NCBI GenBank assembly: GCA_964648985.1
Contig: CAZYMS010000003.1
Location: forward strand, 15,493-79,492
DNA: 64,000 nucleotides
DNA from: JAEUSE01 sp964648985
Lineage (GTDB): Bacteria; Patescibacteriota; Doudnabacteria; UBA920
Direction of reading: 5' to 3'
Below the pieces are notes generated by a model. The model worked only from the letters and a program-made list of their open reading frames with translations. It was not told the origin of the DNA and did no database searches. Below are positions 8,915-17,269 of this stretch, piece by piece; position 1 is the stretch's first letter; each line of letters opens with the position of its first letter. Both the position numbers and the translations under genes were made by a program.

Positions 8915-8943
8915 AGTATACTAATACGACAATTTTTACGCAA
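8915..8943 (-). promoter_or_regulatory. Promoter for the two-micropeptide operon
   Basis: TTGCGT and TATACT on the minus strand with a 17-bp spacer. Transcription would begin just before the hairpin at 8904-8871. Confidence 0.5.
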
Positions 8944-9045
8944 TACTGTTACACAAGCGCTCCGGCTTTTGTTTGGTCTTATCGTAGCTTTTGAAGCAAT
9001 CCCCCCGCCATGGGCGCCATGGTCCTGCATGATTCTACTCACGTC

Positions 9046-9492
9046 TCACCTCTGATTGTCCACATCTGTCTTTAGCACTGCTCCCAACGCCACTAACGCA
9101 TGCTCTGCATCCAGACCTATTATTTGGGACACAACCTGCGTACGAATGCTGGCATCAAAACTTTGAGCACTGACTTGAGTGAGTGCATCTACAATAGCTT
9201 TATTTATAACATGGGCGCGAACACTTACCCGCCGCAGCTCATCACGTACCGCTTCCAGATACCGCGCCTCGCCTCTCACCACCGTCTGGAGCCCTATAGC
9301 GCACCCATGCTCGTCTAACAAAGGTTTTTGTAACTGTGCGTCTCGCTCTTGCAACTGCTGTAGTACCCACTGTGCTACGCTTGGCACTTCATGAATGGGA
9401 GCAATGAACAGTCCTTCCTCGCTCAAAGTAACATACCCCAACAACTGCCAATCCGTATTGAAAATTCCAACAACTTCTTCTTTCATAGCCAT
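9046..9492 (-). CDS. Hypothetical cytoplasmic protein
   Basis: A 148-residue soluble protein with no recognised family. The first 45 residues look like a small beta sheet (VVGIFNTDWQLLGYVTLSEE); the rest is mainly helical and rich in Gln, Glu and Ala. Starts at 9492 or 9486 are equally possible, and neither has a clear Shine-Dalgarno. A TATAAT box lies at 9539-9544 on this strand. One copy of the AATACTAGACAGTATT dyad lies ~90 bp upstream (9580-9605). Confidence 0.55.
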   Translation of the reverse strand: MAMKEEVVGIFNTDWQLLGYVTLSEEGLFIAPIHEVPSVAQWVLQQLQERDAQLQKPLLDEHGCAIGLQTVVRGEARYLEAVRDELRRVSVRAHVINKAIVDALTQVSAQSFDASIRTQVVSQIIGLDAEHALVALGAVLKTDVDNQR

Positions 9493-9579
9493 AACTATAT
9501 CTAAATTTCTACTCTCGCACAACCATTACAATATCGTTATTATATACACTACCAAGCAGTTACGATCAATATTCTTTAT

Positions 9580-9605
9580 CGTAATACTAGACAGTATTCT
9601 AGTAA
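9580..9605. repeat. 26-bp dyad repeat, copy 1
   Basis: Contains AATACTAGACAGTATT and the perfect inverted repeat TACTAGA-6-TCTAGTA. The same 26 bp recur at 11385-11410 in the same orientation, and a shorter copy lies at 52880-52896. It is upstream of the leftward gene 9046-9492 and downstream of the CE4 gene 9727-11118. Confidence 0.85.
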
Positions 9606-9638
9606 AGGTAGAGGAAGTATCCATAAAAAAAATAAAAA

Positions 9639-9711
9639 CACGGGCCTACTATGCAGTCTGAGTCTATATCGTTCAAATTGATATAGTCACATACTACACA
9701 GCAGACCCGCT
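9639..9711 (-). other. Long imperfect hairpin after the CE4 gene
   Basis: The ends CGGGCCTACT and AGCAGACCCG pair imperfectly, and the centre holds CTATATC / GATATAG. It lies 15 bp after the stop codon at 9727 on the minus strand. It may serve as a 3' end structure; there is no good T-run. Confidence 0.4.
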
Positions 9712-9726
9712 GCTCATCGCTAAAAG

Positions 9727-11118
9727 TTAGTTGCCAACATGACGCGGAACACCGCCACGATCAATCTTGGGGCGAGGACTGTTGTTAATAGTCCGGGGCC
9801 GCCAGTCACCTTGTCGAGAAATCCCAGGCCGATCAGCAAATTCAATCAGCCCATCCTCATAATTGAGTACACGGATCCTCTCCTCGTTGACGCGTCTTAC
9901 TGCATAGCGGAATAGAGTCGGCGTAACGTCGAATGAATCGGGTGCGGGATTTTCACAGATGTTGTGAATAACAAACAAAACCCATACATGGTCATTCTTC
10001 GCCCATTGAAGCTTCATATCCACCATGGCTTCGTTCATACGATGATCGAGTGAGACGACTCGCACAGTCTTTGGAAACGTTCCGTGATGGTTAAGCCCAT
10101 CCCAGAATGTTCTTTGACTGTCATACTCAATCTCTGCAATGCTTTGCGTCGCGCCAGTTTGCGAACCGTAGGGAGCAGCAAAATGGAAAATTGGCACACA
10201 AAGCTCGCGCTCCAAGTCTCTGGCGGACTCCCGAATTTCCCAAGCCACTGCGTCCGGCCCACTGGATTCATACAACGCGGGCAGATCGGCATGAGTCTTA
10301 GTGTGTGATAACACGTCCCACTTCAGATTGATAAGTTGGAGGACCTGCTGTGTCGTAAGAAAACCTGGCTGATTCAACCAGTCACTAACAAGAGCAAGCG
10401 ATCCCGGATAGCCATATTGGCCGAGTGTACCTTTTCCTTCCGTGTACGCAGCGGCCAATCCGTCATCGAACTGAAAGGTGACAGCGCCATCGCCTGCGCG
10501 GATATACTGCTCTAACCGTGCATCCTGAAACCATGCAGTACCTTCACCACTAAAGATACCGATGACGAGATAAATCTGCGTAATTGCTACGCCTACCGGC
10601 GACTGGAATCCAAGTTCGGTCCAGTCCTCGGATTCACGCGGATAATACGCATATGGCGTACCGTACAACCGGTTACCATTGGGTTCCACATATTCGGCAT
10701 AGACGTTTACACCTAGCGGCGTAACACCGGATAACGAAGTTGGAATCTTCTTGATGGCAGCTTGTGTCTTGACTTTTACCTTCAGTGTAAAACCGTCCAC
10801 TGTGGTAACATCGTACCGTTGGTACGCGCCCGCCGTATAACGGCCCGGACCTGCGTCCACTCGGAGAGCGTAGGTACCATCAGGCTGTTGTTCACGGCGA
10901 TAGCCCGTAAAGCCAGGTGTGTCAGGAAAGTTGCGCCAATTAGCGGCCTGGTCAGTCGTAGCCCCTGGTAGTAAAAAATCACCATTGACCAAAACTTGCT
11001 TGCCCGGCACGAAAGGAGCTTGCGCTGTGGAAACACTGAACATGCTGGGCGCGACCATGCATGCGAGGAAAAGCAGAGCCGCTATTGTGGCAAAGCTTAC
11101 TAACTTTTTACGAGACAT
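9727..11118 (-). CDS. Secreted polysaccharide deacetylase (CE4, NodB-like)
   Basis: 463 residues from an ATG with a strong AGGAGG site. A signal peptide (basic start, hydrophobic core, STAQA cleavage-type end near residue 34) precedes a ~170-residue beta-rich domain and a CE4 domain. NodB motifs: FDDG at 217-220 (catalytic base and metal Asp), SHTKTH with His272/His276 as metal ligands, APYG at 315-318, and FVIHNI as the late His motif. Expected reaction: removal of N-acetyl groups from a GlcNAc-type polymer outside the membrane. It is GC-richer than its neighbours, and identical 26-bp repeats lie on both sides (9580-9605, 11385-11410), so acquisition by transfer is plausible. The longer frame starting at 11205 has no ribosome site. 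Confidence 0.85.
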   Translation of the reverse strand: MSRKKLVSFATIAALLFLACMVAPSMFSVSTAQAPFVPGKQVLVNGDFLLPGATTDQAANWRNFPDTPGFTGYRREQQPDGTYALRVDAGPGRYTAGAYQRYDVTTVDGFTLKVKVKTQAAIKKIPTSLSGVTPLGVNVYAEYVEPNGNRLYGTPYAYYPRESEDWTELGFQSPVGVAITQIYLVIGIFSGEGTAWFQDARLEQYIRAGDGAVTFQFDDGLAAAYTEGKGTLGQYGYPGSLALVSDWLNQPGFLTTQQVLQLINLKWDVLSHTKTHADLPALYESSGPDAVAWEIRESARDLERELCVPIFHFAAPYGSQTGATQSIAEIEYDSQRTFWDGLNHHGTFPKTVRVVSLDHRMNEAMVDMKLQWAKNDHVWVLFVIHNICENPAPDSFDVTPTLFRYAVRRVNEERIRVLNYEDGLIEFADRPGISRQGDWRPRTINNSPRPKIDRGGVPRHVGN

Positions 11119-11268
11119 TTTTCGTCCTCCTACTAACATTGATGCAACAATTTTGTGTTTTCCGCTCGATTCGAATCGAGAAATGCATGCTATGAGCGGA
11201 AACACTAGGGAGTTACGGTAACCCTAATCTTAGTTCAGGAAACTTTAAATCCCCTGAAAAGACCAATA

Positions 11269-11297
11269 ACTATAACACAAAGTGCCTATTTTGGGAA
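11269..11297 (-). promoter_or_regulatory. Promoter of the CE4 gene 9727-11118
   Basis: TTCCCA and TATAGT separated by 17 bp, with an extended -10 TG (TGTTATAGT). Confidence 0.5.
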
Positions 11298-11384
11298 TAC
11301 CGCGGATTAATAATATCTCTCTTTATTATGGGACATTACCATATCAACTAATGACTTGAAACCCTTCTTATGCTTTATCTTGAC

Positions 11385-11410
11385 CGTAATACTAGACAGT
11401 ATTCTAGTAA
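11385..11410. repeat. 26-bp dyad repeat, copy 2
   Basis: Identical over 26 bp to 9580-9605 and in the same orientation, about 270 bp upstream of the CE4 ATG. A CTTTATC heptamer precedes both copies, with 5 extra bases (TTGAC) in this one. Confidence 0.85.
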
Positions 11411-11430
11411 GCCAGATATTTGTCGGTAAA

Positions 11431-11456
11431 TAAAAAACACCCGATAAAGGGTGCTT
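11431..11456 (-). terminator. Terminator of the exopolysaccharide operon
   Basis: On the minus strand AAGCACCC pairs with GGGTGTTT around TTTATC, followed by TTTATTT. It lies 20 bp after the stop at 11477. Confidence 0.75.
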
Positions 11457-11476
11457 TTGGGATTTTGTAAATGGAA

Positions 11477-12202
11477 TTACCGAGGACAGAGCCAGCGGAA
11501 TGGGATTATGCAGCCACGGGGTGGAATTGGAGTTGGGGTAGGGGTTGGTGCTGGTGCAACGTAGTCCGACATCATTGCTTCGGTTGCATCGGTGGTAGCT
11601 ACTTCTTTTACGTTGAGGTCGTCGAAGTATGCGGTACCGCTTGCGCGAATAATAGATGGAACTACAAATACGTAATCAATAGGAGCAGAAATAAGACTAC
11701 CGAGTTGGGCAGTATTGAATCCAATCCATTTCCAATCAAACGTACCGGAGTTTGCAGTGGTGTTCCAGTATACTACCTGACCGTTGCGGAGGTGTATTTC
11801 TGCGTACAATGTAGCACCAAAGTAAGAACCAGAAGCCATGGTGACATTCTCCCCTTTTACATACGCACCAAGAAACACAGGCTGCACTGTAGCCTGGTTA
11901 AAATCTACGCGTTGGAAAGCACCAGCCATGGTAGTGGTGGAGTTGCTTGCCATCTTCGCGCCATACCAACCAGTATTTGGGCGGCCTGCATAAGCAACAC
12001 GGGTGTAGCCTGCGCCAAAATTCTGCCAGTTGTAGGCCTTGTCGGTTATACCCTGTTCATAACCGTTATCGTCCCAATATACTCCCTGCTGCTCAAATCC
12101 TGGAGCAGAAAGTTGATTTCCTGCAGCATTTACCTGTGTAGTAGGCAGAGTAGCCCACACCAACGTAAACGCTGTAACTAGTACCAAAATCTTCTTCAAC
12201 AT
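11477..12202 (-). CDS. Secreted stand-alone carbohydrate-binding-like domain protein
   Basis: 241 residues: signal peptide (cleavage near VNAAG, ~28), then a ~165-residue domain closely similar to the N-terminal domain of the CE4 protein at 13043-14281. Shared pieces include YFGATLYAEIH, SGTFDWKWIGFNT and ASGTAYFDDL. It has no NodB motifs. A PTPTPTPIPP linker and a Cys-containing tail (RGCIIPFRWLCPR) end the protein. It is probably a duplicate of the binding domain without its enzyme, perhaps anchored by its tail (inference). Last gene of a five-gene operon. Confidence 0.7.
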   Translation of the reverse strand: MLKKILVLVTAFTLVWATLPTTQVNAAGNQLSAPGFEQQGVYWDDNGYEQGITDKAYNWQNFGAGYTRVAYAGRPNTGWYGAKMASNSTTTMAGAFQRVDFNQATVQPVFLGAYVKGENVTMASGSYFGATLYAEIHLRNGQVVYWNTTANSGTFDWKWIGFNTAQLGSLISAPIDYVFVVPSIIRASGTAYFDDLNVKEVATTDATEAMMSDYVAPAPTPTPTPIPPRGCIIPFRWLCPR

Positions 12203-12233
12203 ATAGATAATTTACTAATATAATTATTTAATA

Positions 12234-12992
12234 CTATTTCAAAGCAAAAGTAGAAAGTAACTGAGCCGAATAATCTATTACATAATACACACGATTACCC
12301 CGCACCACAGCGAGAGCAGGAGTGCCGTCGAGCATGTACTTGTAGGCCCAGTAGCCTTGGTAGGTGATATTTTCGAGTTTAGTTATGTTCGGGCTCAGTG
12401 CAAGCTGTTTGCCTAAGTCAGAAGGATCATCAAGGAGTAGGTCCGCAACTTCTACCCGAGCGAGCAACGCCTTGGTGCCACTGCGGAATTCTATAACCCT
12501 ATTTCCATCTTGGCCAGAATGTACCTTAGTACGGGCAGGTAAGGTTACGCTAAAACCAGAGTCGTCGGTATAAATCCGACTCGCGACAACAGCAGAAGTA
12601 CCGAGGACAGTAGGAGTGGGAGCGGGAGCAGGCTTAGTAGCAACAGGTTTTGCTGGCTCAGTTACTACGCTAGGAGTCTCAGTATTCGTGCTGGAAATGC
12701 GTGGAGCTGGCTCTGCAGGGCTTGGAGCTACTGAAGGAGCAACTGCCACTGGTGAGCTTAACTGCGGCTCTACCGGAGCTTTTGCAACTTTTATACCTGT
12801 ACCCAGCTGTGGCCAGTGACCGTACACCACATACCCCAAAGCAAACGTAGCCACGAGCAAAATACTTACAGTCATAAGGCTACTACGGGTACCAGAATCC
12901 CTTCTCGGTTGAACCGGGCTGACTATTTCTTCTATGGGCATATTACCTGGATTCTCTTGGGGGGGAACCAGATTACGGGGAAGGTCGGACAT
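12234..12992 (-). CDS. Single-pass membrane protein with Pro/Ala linker and extracytoplasmic domain
   Basis: 252 residues: a ~38-residue cytoplasmic N-terminus, one membrane helix (MTVSILLVATFALGYVVYG), a long Pro/Ala/Val linker to ~135, and a folded ~115-residue external domain starting YTDDSGFSVTLPA. The external part resembles PsbP-like single domains found in Patescibacterial anchored proteins; this is weak evidence. It lies between the CE4 gene and the binding-domain gene, so it may help hold or sense the polymer at the surface. Confidence 0.55.
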   Translation of the reverse strand: MSDLPRNLVPPQENPGNMPIEEIVSPVQPRRDSGTRSSLMTVSILLVATFALGYVVYGHWPQLGTGIKVAKAPVEPQLSSPVAVAPSVAPSPAEPAPRISSTNTETPSVVTEPAKPVATKPAPAPTPTVLGTSAVVASRIYTDDSGFSVTLPARTKVHSGQDGNRVIEFRSGTKALLARVEVADLLLDDPSDLGKQLALSPNITKLENITYQGYWAYKYMLDGTPALAVVRGNRVYYVIDYSAQLLSTFALK

Positions 12993-13000
12993 ATGCGAAG

Positions 13001-13027
13001 AGCGGAGTTAGGAGTTAGGAGTTAGGA
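13001..13027. repeat. GTTAGGA tandem repeat
   Basis: The heptamer GAGTTAG occurs three times in tandem and ends in GAATAAAG, in the spacer between 12992 and 13043. It is the same word style as the atp spacers. Confidence 0.6.
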
Positions 13028-13042
13028 ATAAAGATACGTGCA

Positions 13043-14281
13043 CTAGCGCGTGACGCCGAATTGCTGAAGAGCGTCGCTGTAGGTTTTTACTGGCACGCCA
13101 CTTGCAGATACAGCCTCTAAAATTTGCTTGAACTGTGCAACAGGAGTGTGGTAAATATCATCGCCGGTATTTGCTATATCGTGAAACGCAAACACTTCCC
13201 AACGCTTTTGAGCTTGCGCCTCCGCCAGCCAGCCCTGAATATCAGCCATGGTGGTTTGTGTAGTAATGCCGCGTACTTTTACGTCGTATGGGAATGTACC
13301 TTGCGGGTTGCTCCCCTGTTCGAAGTTGCGCACTGAAGAATAGTACTTGGCACCTTCACCTAAAATATATGCGTTGTAGGCGCCATAGGGTGTAGCAAAG
13401 AATTGTGGATTCCACTTTGCAAGTGTAGTCTTAGATCCTGCAAGTTCATTCGCGGCTTCTGCAGGAGTAATGAGCGTCATATCGTTGTGGTTTACGCTGT
13501 GGGAGGCAATTTCCCAGCCGCTCTTAAAAAGCGCGTCTATTTGGCTACTTGTCATATAGTCCGCATCTTGGTCAAAGTAGCTGGTAATAATAGCACTAAC
13601 ACCTTTGTATCCATAGGAATCCATAAGAGGTTTTGCAGTAGTAAAGGTATTTGCGGGGCCATCGTCGAACATAAGGGTTACTGCAGCCTGTGTTGGCTGG
13701 AAATCTGCCACAGTAACATCATCAAACCAGGCAGTACCACTTGCGTTAATAAGCGCAGGTACCACAAAAATATAGTCTATAGGTCCATTTATAAAAGAAA
13801 TACTTCCTGTATTAAAACCAATCCAGCGCCAGTCAAATGTACCTGAGTTAGCTATGGTATTCCAGTACAAGGTACGACCATCCATCATATGAATTTCTGC
13901 ATAAATAGACGCACCAAAATATGAACCACCCAGCATGGTCACATTACTGCCCTTTACATACGCACCAATAAATACCGGCTTCTGGACTGACTGTTGAAAG
14001 TCCACACGCTGGTACCCACCGGACATGGAATTCCGGGTTGCGTTCTGAAGCTGCATACTGAACTGGCCAGTGCGGCCACCCGACACGCGAGTGTAGCCTC
14101 CGCCAAAATCTTGCCAGTCATAAGCTTTATTATCTGCATTTCCTACACGCTCAAAGCCGCCTTCGTTAAGAGGGTCGAACATATCTGCCTGCGCAGTGGA
14201 AGAAAACGTTGCAAGCGGCAGCACAAGGAGAGCTGCAACCGCAAAAACCTGTAATTTCTTTATCATGTTTTTAGGACTCAT
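13043..14281 (-). CDS. Secreted polysaccharide deacetylase (CE4) with N-terminal binding-like domain
   Basis: 412 residues. The signal peptide ends near STAQA (~32). Residues 35-195 are a beta-rich carbohydrate-binding-like domain shared with 11477-12202 and, more distantly, with 9727-11118. The CE4 domain follows, with LMFDDGP near 204-209, SHSVNH near 260-265 (metal His pair), ATPYGAY and FAFHDIA. All NodB landmarks are present, so it should be active. It lies just downstream of the GT2 synthase gene, the pairing seen in chitin-like or PNAG-like polymer systems. ATGs at 14281 and 14266 are both possible; no Shine-Dalgarno decides between them. Confidence 0.87.
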   Translation of the reverse strand: MSPKNMIKKLQVFAVAALLVLPLATFSSTAQADMFDPLNEGGFERVGNADNKAYDWQDFGGGYTRVSGGRTGQFSMQLQNATRNSMSGGYQRVDFQQSVQKPVFIGAYVKGSNVTMLGGSYFGASIYAEIHMMDGRTLYWNTIANSGTFDWRWIGFNTGSISFINGPIDYIFVVPALINASGTAWFDDVTVADFQPTQAAVTLMFDDGPANTFTTAKPLMDSYGYKGVSAIITSYFDQDADYMTSSQIDALFKSGWEIASHSVNHNDMTLITPAEAANELAGSKTTLAKWNPQFFATPYGAYNAYILGEGAKYYSSVRNFEQGSNPQGTFPYDVKVRGITTQTTMADIQGWLAEAQAQKRWEVFAFHDIANTGDDIYHTPVAQFKQILEAVSASGVPVKTYSDALQQFGVTR

Positions 14282-14351
14282 CAATTGTTATATAACAGAC
14301 TAGTATAGGATAAAAGGTCTATAAAAGCAAATGTAAATCTGGCCACTATAC

Positions 14352-15692
14352 TTACGTATTTGTCGCTATAGTACGCCGTGTTGGCGACACCCAAGCACCC
14401 GTAGAATGCACCAAGAAAGTTCGAGGGAACGCCATAAGGAACGTCCAGGCATCTATATACTTCATAAATAGAAACCCAAATCCATACCACAAGTACTGGG
14501 GCCTTCTAAATAGAATGGCTACGATAACGGACACCACATAGTCTATAACAAGCAGGAGCAAGAGCCCTTTTAGTATGCTGTACTCTTGGGTGAACATGGT
14601 GTACAGGTCGTACACCCATGGACTTACATGAGCCACTCCAAGGGCCGCAACTGCTCCTACGAATATTAAAACTGCGGGGAGAAGTACAAGACTGACCGTG
14701 GAAAGCAATACCTCGGCAGAGTATAAGAGAAGGGCGGCAGAAAATAAACTGGGCCAGAAGCCATGACGCTTCAACGTTTGCCAAAACCCTAGGTGCCAAC
14801 GGCGTACTTGTTTATAGTAGTCACGAAGATTATCCGGATCTTGAGTATTTCCATATACGCGTGGGTCCATGATTATTTTTCCCAAACGCTTCCGGTGCAC
14901 CTCGAACGTCATATTATAGTCTTCTATAACTAAACCTTTAGCTGCTATGTCTATACTTGGCAGTACACTTGCCCGATAGAGGCTACAAAAACCGGGAATG
15001 ATGGGTGTTACAGACACGCCAAGCCACGCCTGTGCGTACTTAATTAGGTACTGCACCAGGATATATACACGCTCACGATGCGCTAGCACAAACATATTCC
15101 AAAATCCAGTTGTTGCTGGTTCCCACAATGTTTTGGCAAAACCTGCAACGACAGCTACGCGGTCATCTTCAAGGTATGGCAAGGCGTAGTCCAAATAAGT
15201 TGGACTAATAATGGTATCTGCATCTACAAACAATACCCCCGTATAGCGCTGTGCAAGCTGAAAATGATCAATACCTTTTTTAAGGGCACCTGCCTTACCC
15301 GAATTTTCTGGCTCAAGTACATTCACGCCAAAACTTCGAGCAATTTCTGCCGTATTATCTTTTGATCCGTCTGAAATTATGTAAATATTCTGTGGTGGTA
15401 CAAGCACCAGAAGCGAACGTATTGACTTAGCAATAACTAATTCTTCGTTATATGCGGCCATAATAATGGCAACATCGTTTTTTGTAAGCGTACGCGTGGT
15501 AGAACGTTGCGGAACCAACCTTCGTACTAAAAGCTTTAAGCCGCGAACGCGAGCGAATACTTCAACTACCAGTCGCACCAACCCCACACTCCCCCATATC
15601 AGCAAATTAAACCCTACAAGCGTAACAAGCTCATATATAAATGAGCTTGAGTTGAATGGTACAAATTTTACAAAAAAATCCAAACTAGGCAT
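14352..15692 (-). CDS. Processive membrane glycosyltransferase family 2 (PgaC/NodC-like)
   Basis: 446 residues: an N-terminal helix at ~20-45, a GT-A domain with MAAYNEE at 78-84, SDGSKDNT at 107-114, VDADT at 156-160 (metal site), IEDYNMT with Asp258, and QVRRW at 295-299. Three or four C-terminal helices follow. This full set is that of beta-1,4 or beta-1,6 GlcNAc polymer synthases (NodC, PgaC/IcaA, HasA types). Beside secreted CE4 deacetylases it most likely makes a GlcNAc polymer that is exported and partly deacetylated (inference). Its ATG overlaps the epimerase stop by 8 nt, so translation is coupled. Confidence 0.87.
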   Translation of the reverse strand: MPSLDFFVKFVPFNSSSFIYELVTLVGFNLLIWGSVGLVRLVVEVFARVRGLKLLVRRLVPQRSTTRTLTKNDVAIIMAAYNEELVIAKSIRSLLVLVPPQNIYIISDGSKDNTAEIARSFGVNVLEPENSGKAGALKKGIDHFQLAQRYTGVLFVDADTIISPTYLDYALPYLEDDRVAVVAGFAKTLWEPATTGFWNMFVLAHRERVYILVQYLIKYAQAWLGVSVTPIIPGFCSLYRASVLPSIDIAAKGLVIEDYNMTFEVHRKRLGKIIMDPRVYGNTQDPDNLRDYYKQVRRWHLGFWQTLKRHGFWPSLFSAALLLYSAEVLLSTVSLVLLPAVLIFVGAVAALGVAHVSPWVYDLYTMFTQEYSILKGLLLLLVIDYVVSVIVAILFRRPQYLWYGFGFLFMKYIDAWTFLMAFPRTFLVHSTGAWVSPTRRTIATNT

Positions 15693-16644
15693 TTACGAGG
15701 CGGGTCTTAAAGTCTGCGATTGTTCGTGACAAACCTTCTTTCAAGCTCACCGTTGGCTCCCAGCCCAAGCTTCGCACTTTTGTCGTATCAGGTAATCGAC
15801 CTGAATGGTCGTGGGCGGGTCGCGGCACTGAAACTATAGCGCTCTGAGAACCAGTGAGCTGCAGTACGTGCTCAGCAAATGTTTTTATGGTAACTTGGTC
15901 AGTACCGCCTACATTGTAGGCCTCGCCAGCAATACCATGTTCCATGACTAATTCAACACCGCTAATTACATCGTCCACATAACAGAAGGTGCGGTTTTGA
16001 GCACCTTCACCCTGAATGGTTAAAGACTCCCCAAGCAGAGCCTGGCGAATAAAGGTAGATATAACGCGAGTGTCGCGAAGTACGTAGTTAGGGCCGTATG
16101 CGTTAAAGAAACGTACTATCTTTCCATCAATTCCATATTTTTGGACATACAAACGAACATAACTTTCCGCAACACGTTTTCCCTCTTCGTACGGAGCGCG
16201 AAACCCAAGCGGATCTACATTACCAGTATATTTTTCATTCTGCGGACTTACTTCGGGTTCGCCATACACCTCAGCAGAACTTGCATGGAAAAACTTTGCT
16301 TTGTGCATGCGAGCAAGATTCAGCAAATTACGTACCCCAACAGTGCACGTGTCGAGCATGAGTTCGCCAAGCTTATCAGCAGCAATATTTGGAACACCCG
16401 TAGGACACGCAAAGTCGTAGATACGATCAAAAGTATACGTCTTACCCAAGAACGCAACGAGCTCTGTATTGCAAATGTCGCCTTCAATAAAAGTGAAAGA
16501 AGGATTTTGCTCTAGGACTCGAATATTTTCTATTTCACCCGTAATAAGATTATCTATCGAAACCACTGTAGCCCCTCGAGCAAGAAAATAAGCGGCAAAA
16601 TTTGAACCCAAAAAACCAGCACCCCCAGCTATAAGAATATTCAT
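15685..16644 (-). CDS. NDP-sugar epimerase/decarboxylase (extended SDR, UXS-like)
   Basis: 319 residues from MNILIAGGAGFLGS. The Rossmann Gly motif is at 6-13; the catalytic set is SSAEVYG (Ser ~122) and Tyr152/Lys156 in YEEGK. PYEEGKRVAES most resembles UDP-glucuronate decarboxylases (YDEGKRxAE), although dTDP-glucose dehydratases and UDP-sugar epimerases are close relatives. It supplies a nucleotide sugar to the synthase with which it overlaps. An ATG nine codons earlier (16671) is less likely because homologues begin at the Rossmann strand. Confidence 0.8.
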   Translation of the reverse strand: MNILIAGGAGFLGSNFAAYFLARGATVVSIDNLITGEIENIRVLEQNPSFTFIEGDICNTELVAFLGKTYTFDRIYDFACPTGVPNIAADKLGELMLDTCTVGVRNLLNLARMHKAKFFHASSAEVYGEPEVSPQNEKYTGNVDPLGFRAPYEEGKRVAESYVRLYVQKYGIDGKIVRFFNAYGPNYVLRDTRVISTFIRQALLGESLTIQGEGAQNRTFCYVDDVISGVELVMEHGIAGEAYNVGGTDQVTIKTFAEHVLQLTGSQSAIVSVPRPAHDHSGRLPDTTKVRSLGWEPTVSLKEGLSRTIADFKTRLVNA

Positions 16645-16714
16645 AAAATCAGCATAAAAATGAATGACCAAGTATTATACTGAGTTTTTAAGAAAAAAGC
16701 AAGACCCTCTCTAA

Positions 16715-16825
16715 AACCATGCAAGCATGTAAACATATAAGCATTTAAACAGAAAAGAGGAACTATAAGATGACCAGATCCTGCTTGTGCATATGTTTAG
16801 ATGATTAGATGCTTGCATGATTACT
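16715..16825. repeat. Word-like inverted repeat (GCAAGCATGTAAAC type)
   Basis: CATGCAAGCATGTAAACAT on the left is mirrored by TGCATATGTTTAGATG and GATGCTTGCATGA on the right, with short words repeated inside. No coding potential is seen. Confidence 0.6.
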
Positions 16826-16830
16826 GAAAC

Positions 16831-16856
16831 CAAAAACCGCCTACAAGTAGGACGGT
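16831..16856 (-). terminator. Terminator of the histone-H1-like gene
   Basis: ACCG-T-CCTAC / GTAGG-CGGT with a TT loop, then TTTT on the minus strand. Confidence 0.75.
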
Positions 16857-16885
16857 CTTAGGTAACTCTTGCGAGTAAGGAAGGA

Positions 16886-17008
16886 TTAAAGGCGCTTCTT
16901 CGAAGCCTTCTTTGTTGCCTTCTTTGCAACCTTTTTCTTGGCTGCTTTTTTGGTGGCTTTCTTTGCCATTTTGCTAGTCTCCCGAGGCATAGACTGATTT
17001 TGGTCCAT
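16886..17008 (-). CDS. Lys/Ala-rich histone-H1-like peptide
   Basis: 40 residues from ATG 17008 (MDQNQSMPRETSK...), or 27 from the in-frame ATG 16969 (MAKKATKKAAKKK), which has GGGAGA 8 nt upstream. The body is a repeat of KKAx/KKVA ending KKRL. Such sequences bind DNA or RNA non-specifically and recall the C-terminal tails of bacterial H1-like proteins. It has a near-consensus promoter (17270-17298), a ~290-nt leader with hairpins, and a terminator, so it is probably well expressed. Nucleoid or RNA binding is inferred from charge alone. Confidence 0.65.
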   Translation of the reverse strand: MDQNQSMPRETSKMAKKATKKAAKKKVAKKATKKASKKRL

Positions 17009-17262
17009 GCTCTTTAATTTTCTACTGCGCGTAAAAATGCGCTAGTAGCAACAGTAAATTTCTTTCGGTGTTTCTTTCTGGTACAAGATATTCTTTGATG
17101 CAAGATTTATTCTTACATCAACCTTCGATATTTTATTTCAATCAAAGGTAGGGTTTCTATTTCTATACTTCTACATTTTATATAAAGCTGCAAGTTCTTA
17201 CTGAAAAAATATTTTTCAATTTTTTATAACTTTATATTTTTTGTAGGTGTCAATGTGCTTAC
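17009..17262 (-). ncRNA. Structured leader of the H1-like gene (candidate RNA element)
   Basis: Two good hairpins: TTGATGCAAGA (17095-17105) with TCTTACATCAA (17111-17121), and ACCTTCGAT (17121-17129) with ATCAAAGGT (17141-17149). They share one base and so stack end to end. A smaller GCGC stem lies near 17030-17045. The rest is AT-rich. It is either a regulatory leader or a stable small RNA upstream of the peptide; no known riboswitch is recognised. Confidence 0.4.
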
Positions 17263-17269
17263 ATTAAAA

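Larger units (their letters stand above)
11119..11430 (-). other. Leader and promoter region of the CE4 gene
   Basis: The spacer holds a hairpin (11159-11167 with 11194-11202, enclosing the palindrome CTCGATTCGAATCGAG) close to the ribosome site, the promoter at 11269-11297, and dyad copy 2 at 11385-11410. No gene is seen. Confidence 0.5.

Noticed and set aside
8842..9042. 66-residue leftward frame
   Set aside because: It runs through a promoter and terminator hairpin and overlaps the start of the 27-residue peptide; no domain features.
11471..12181. 236-residue plus-strand frame opposite the binding-domain gene
   Set aside because: Shadow of the leftward gene 11477-12202, which has a signal peptide and a paralogue.
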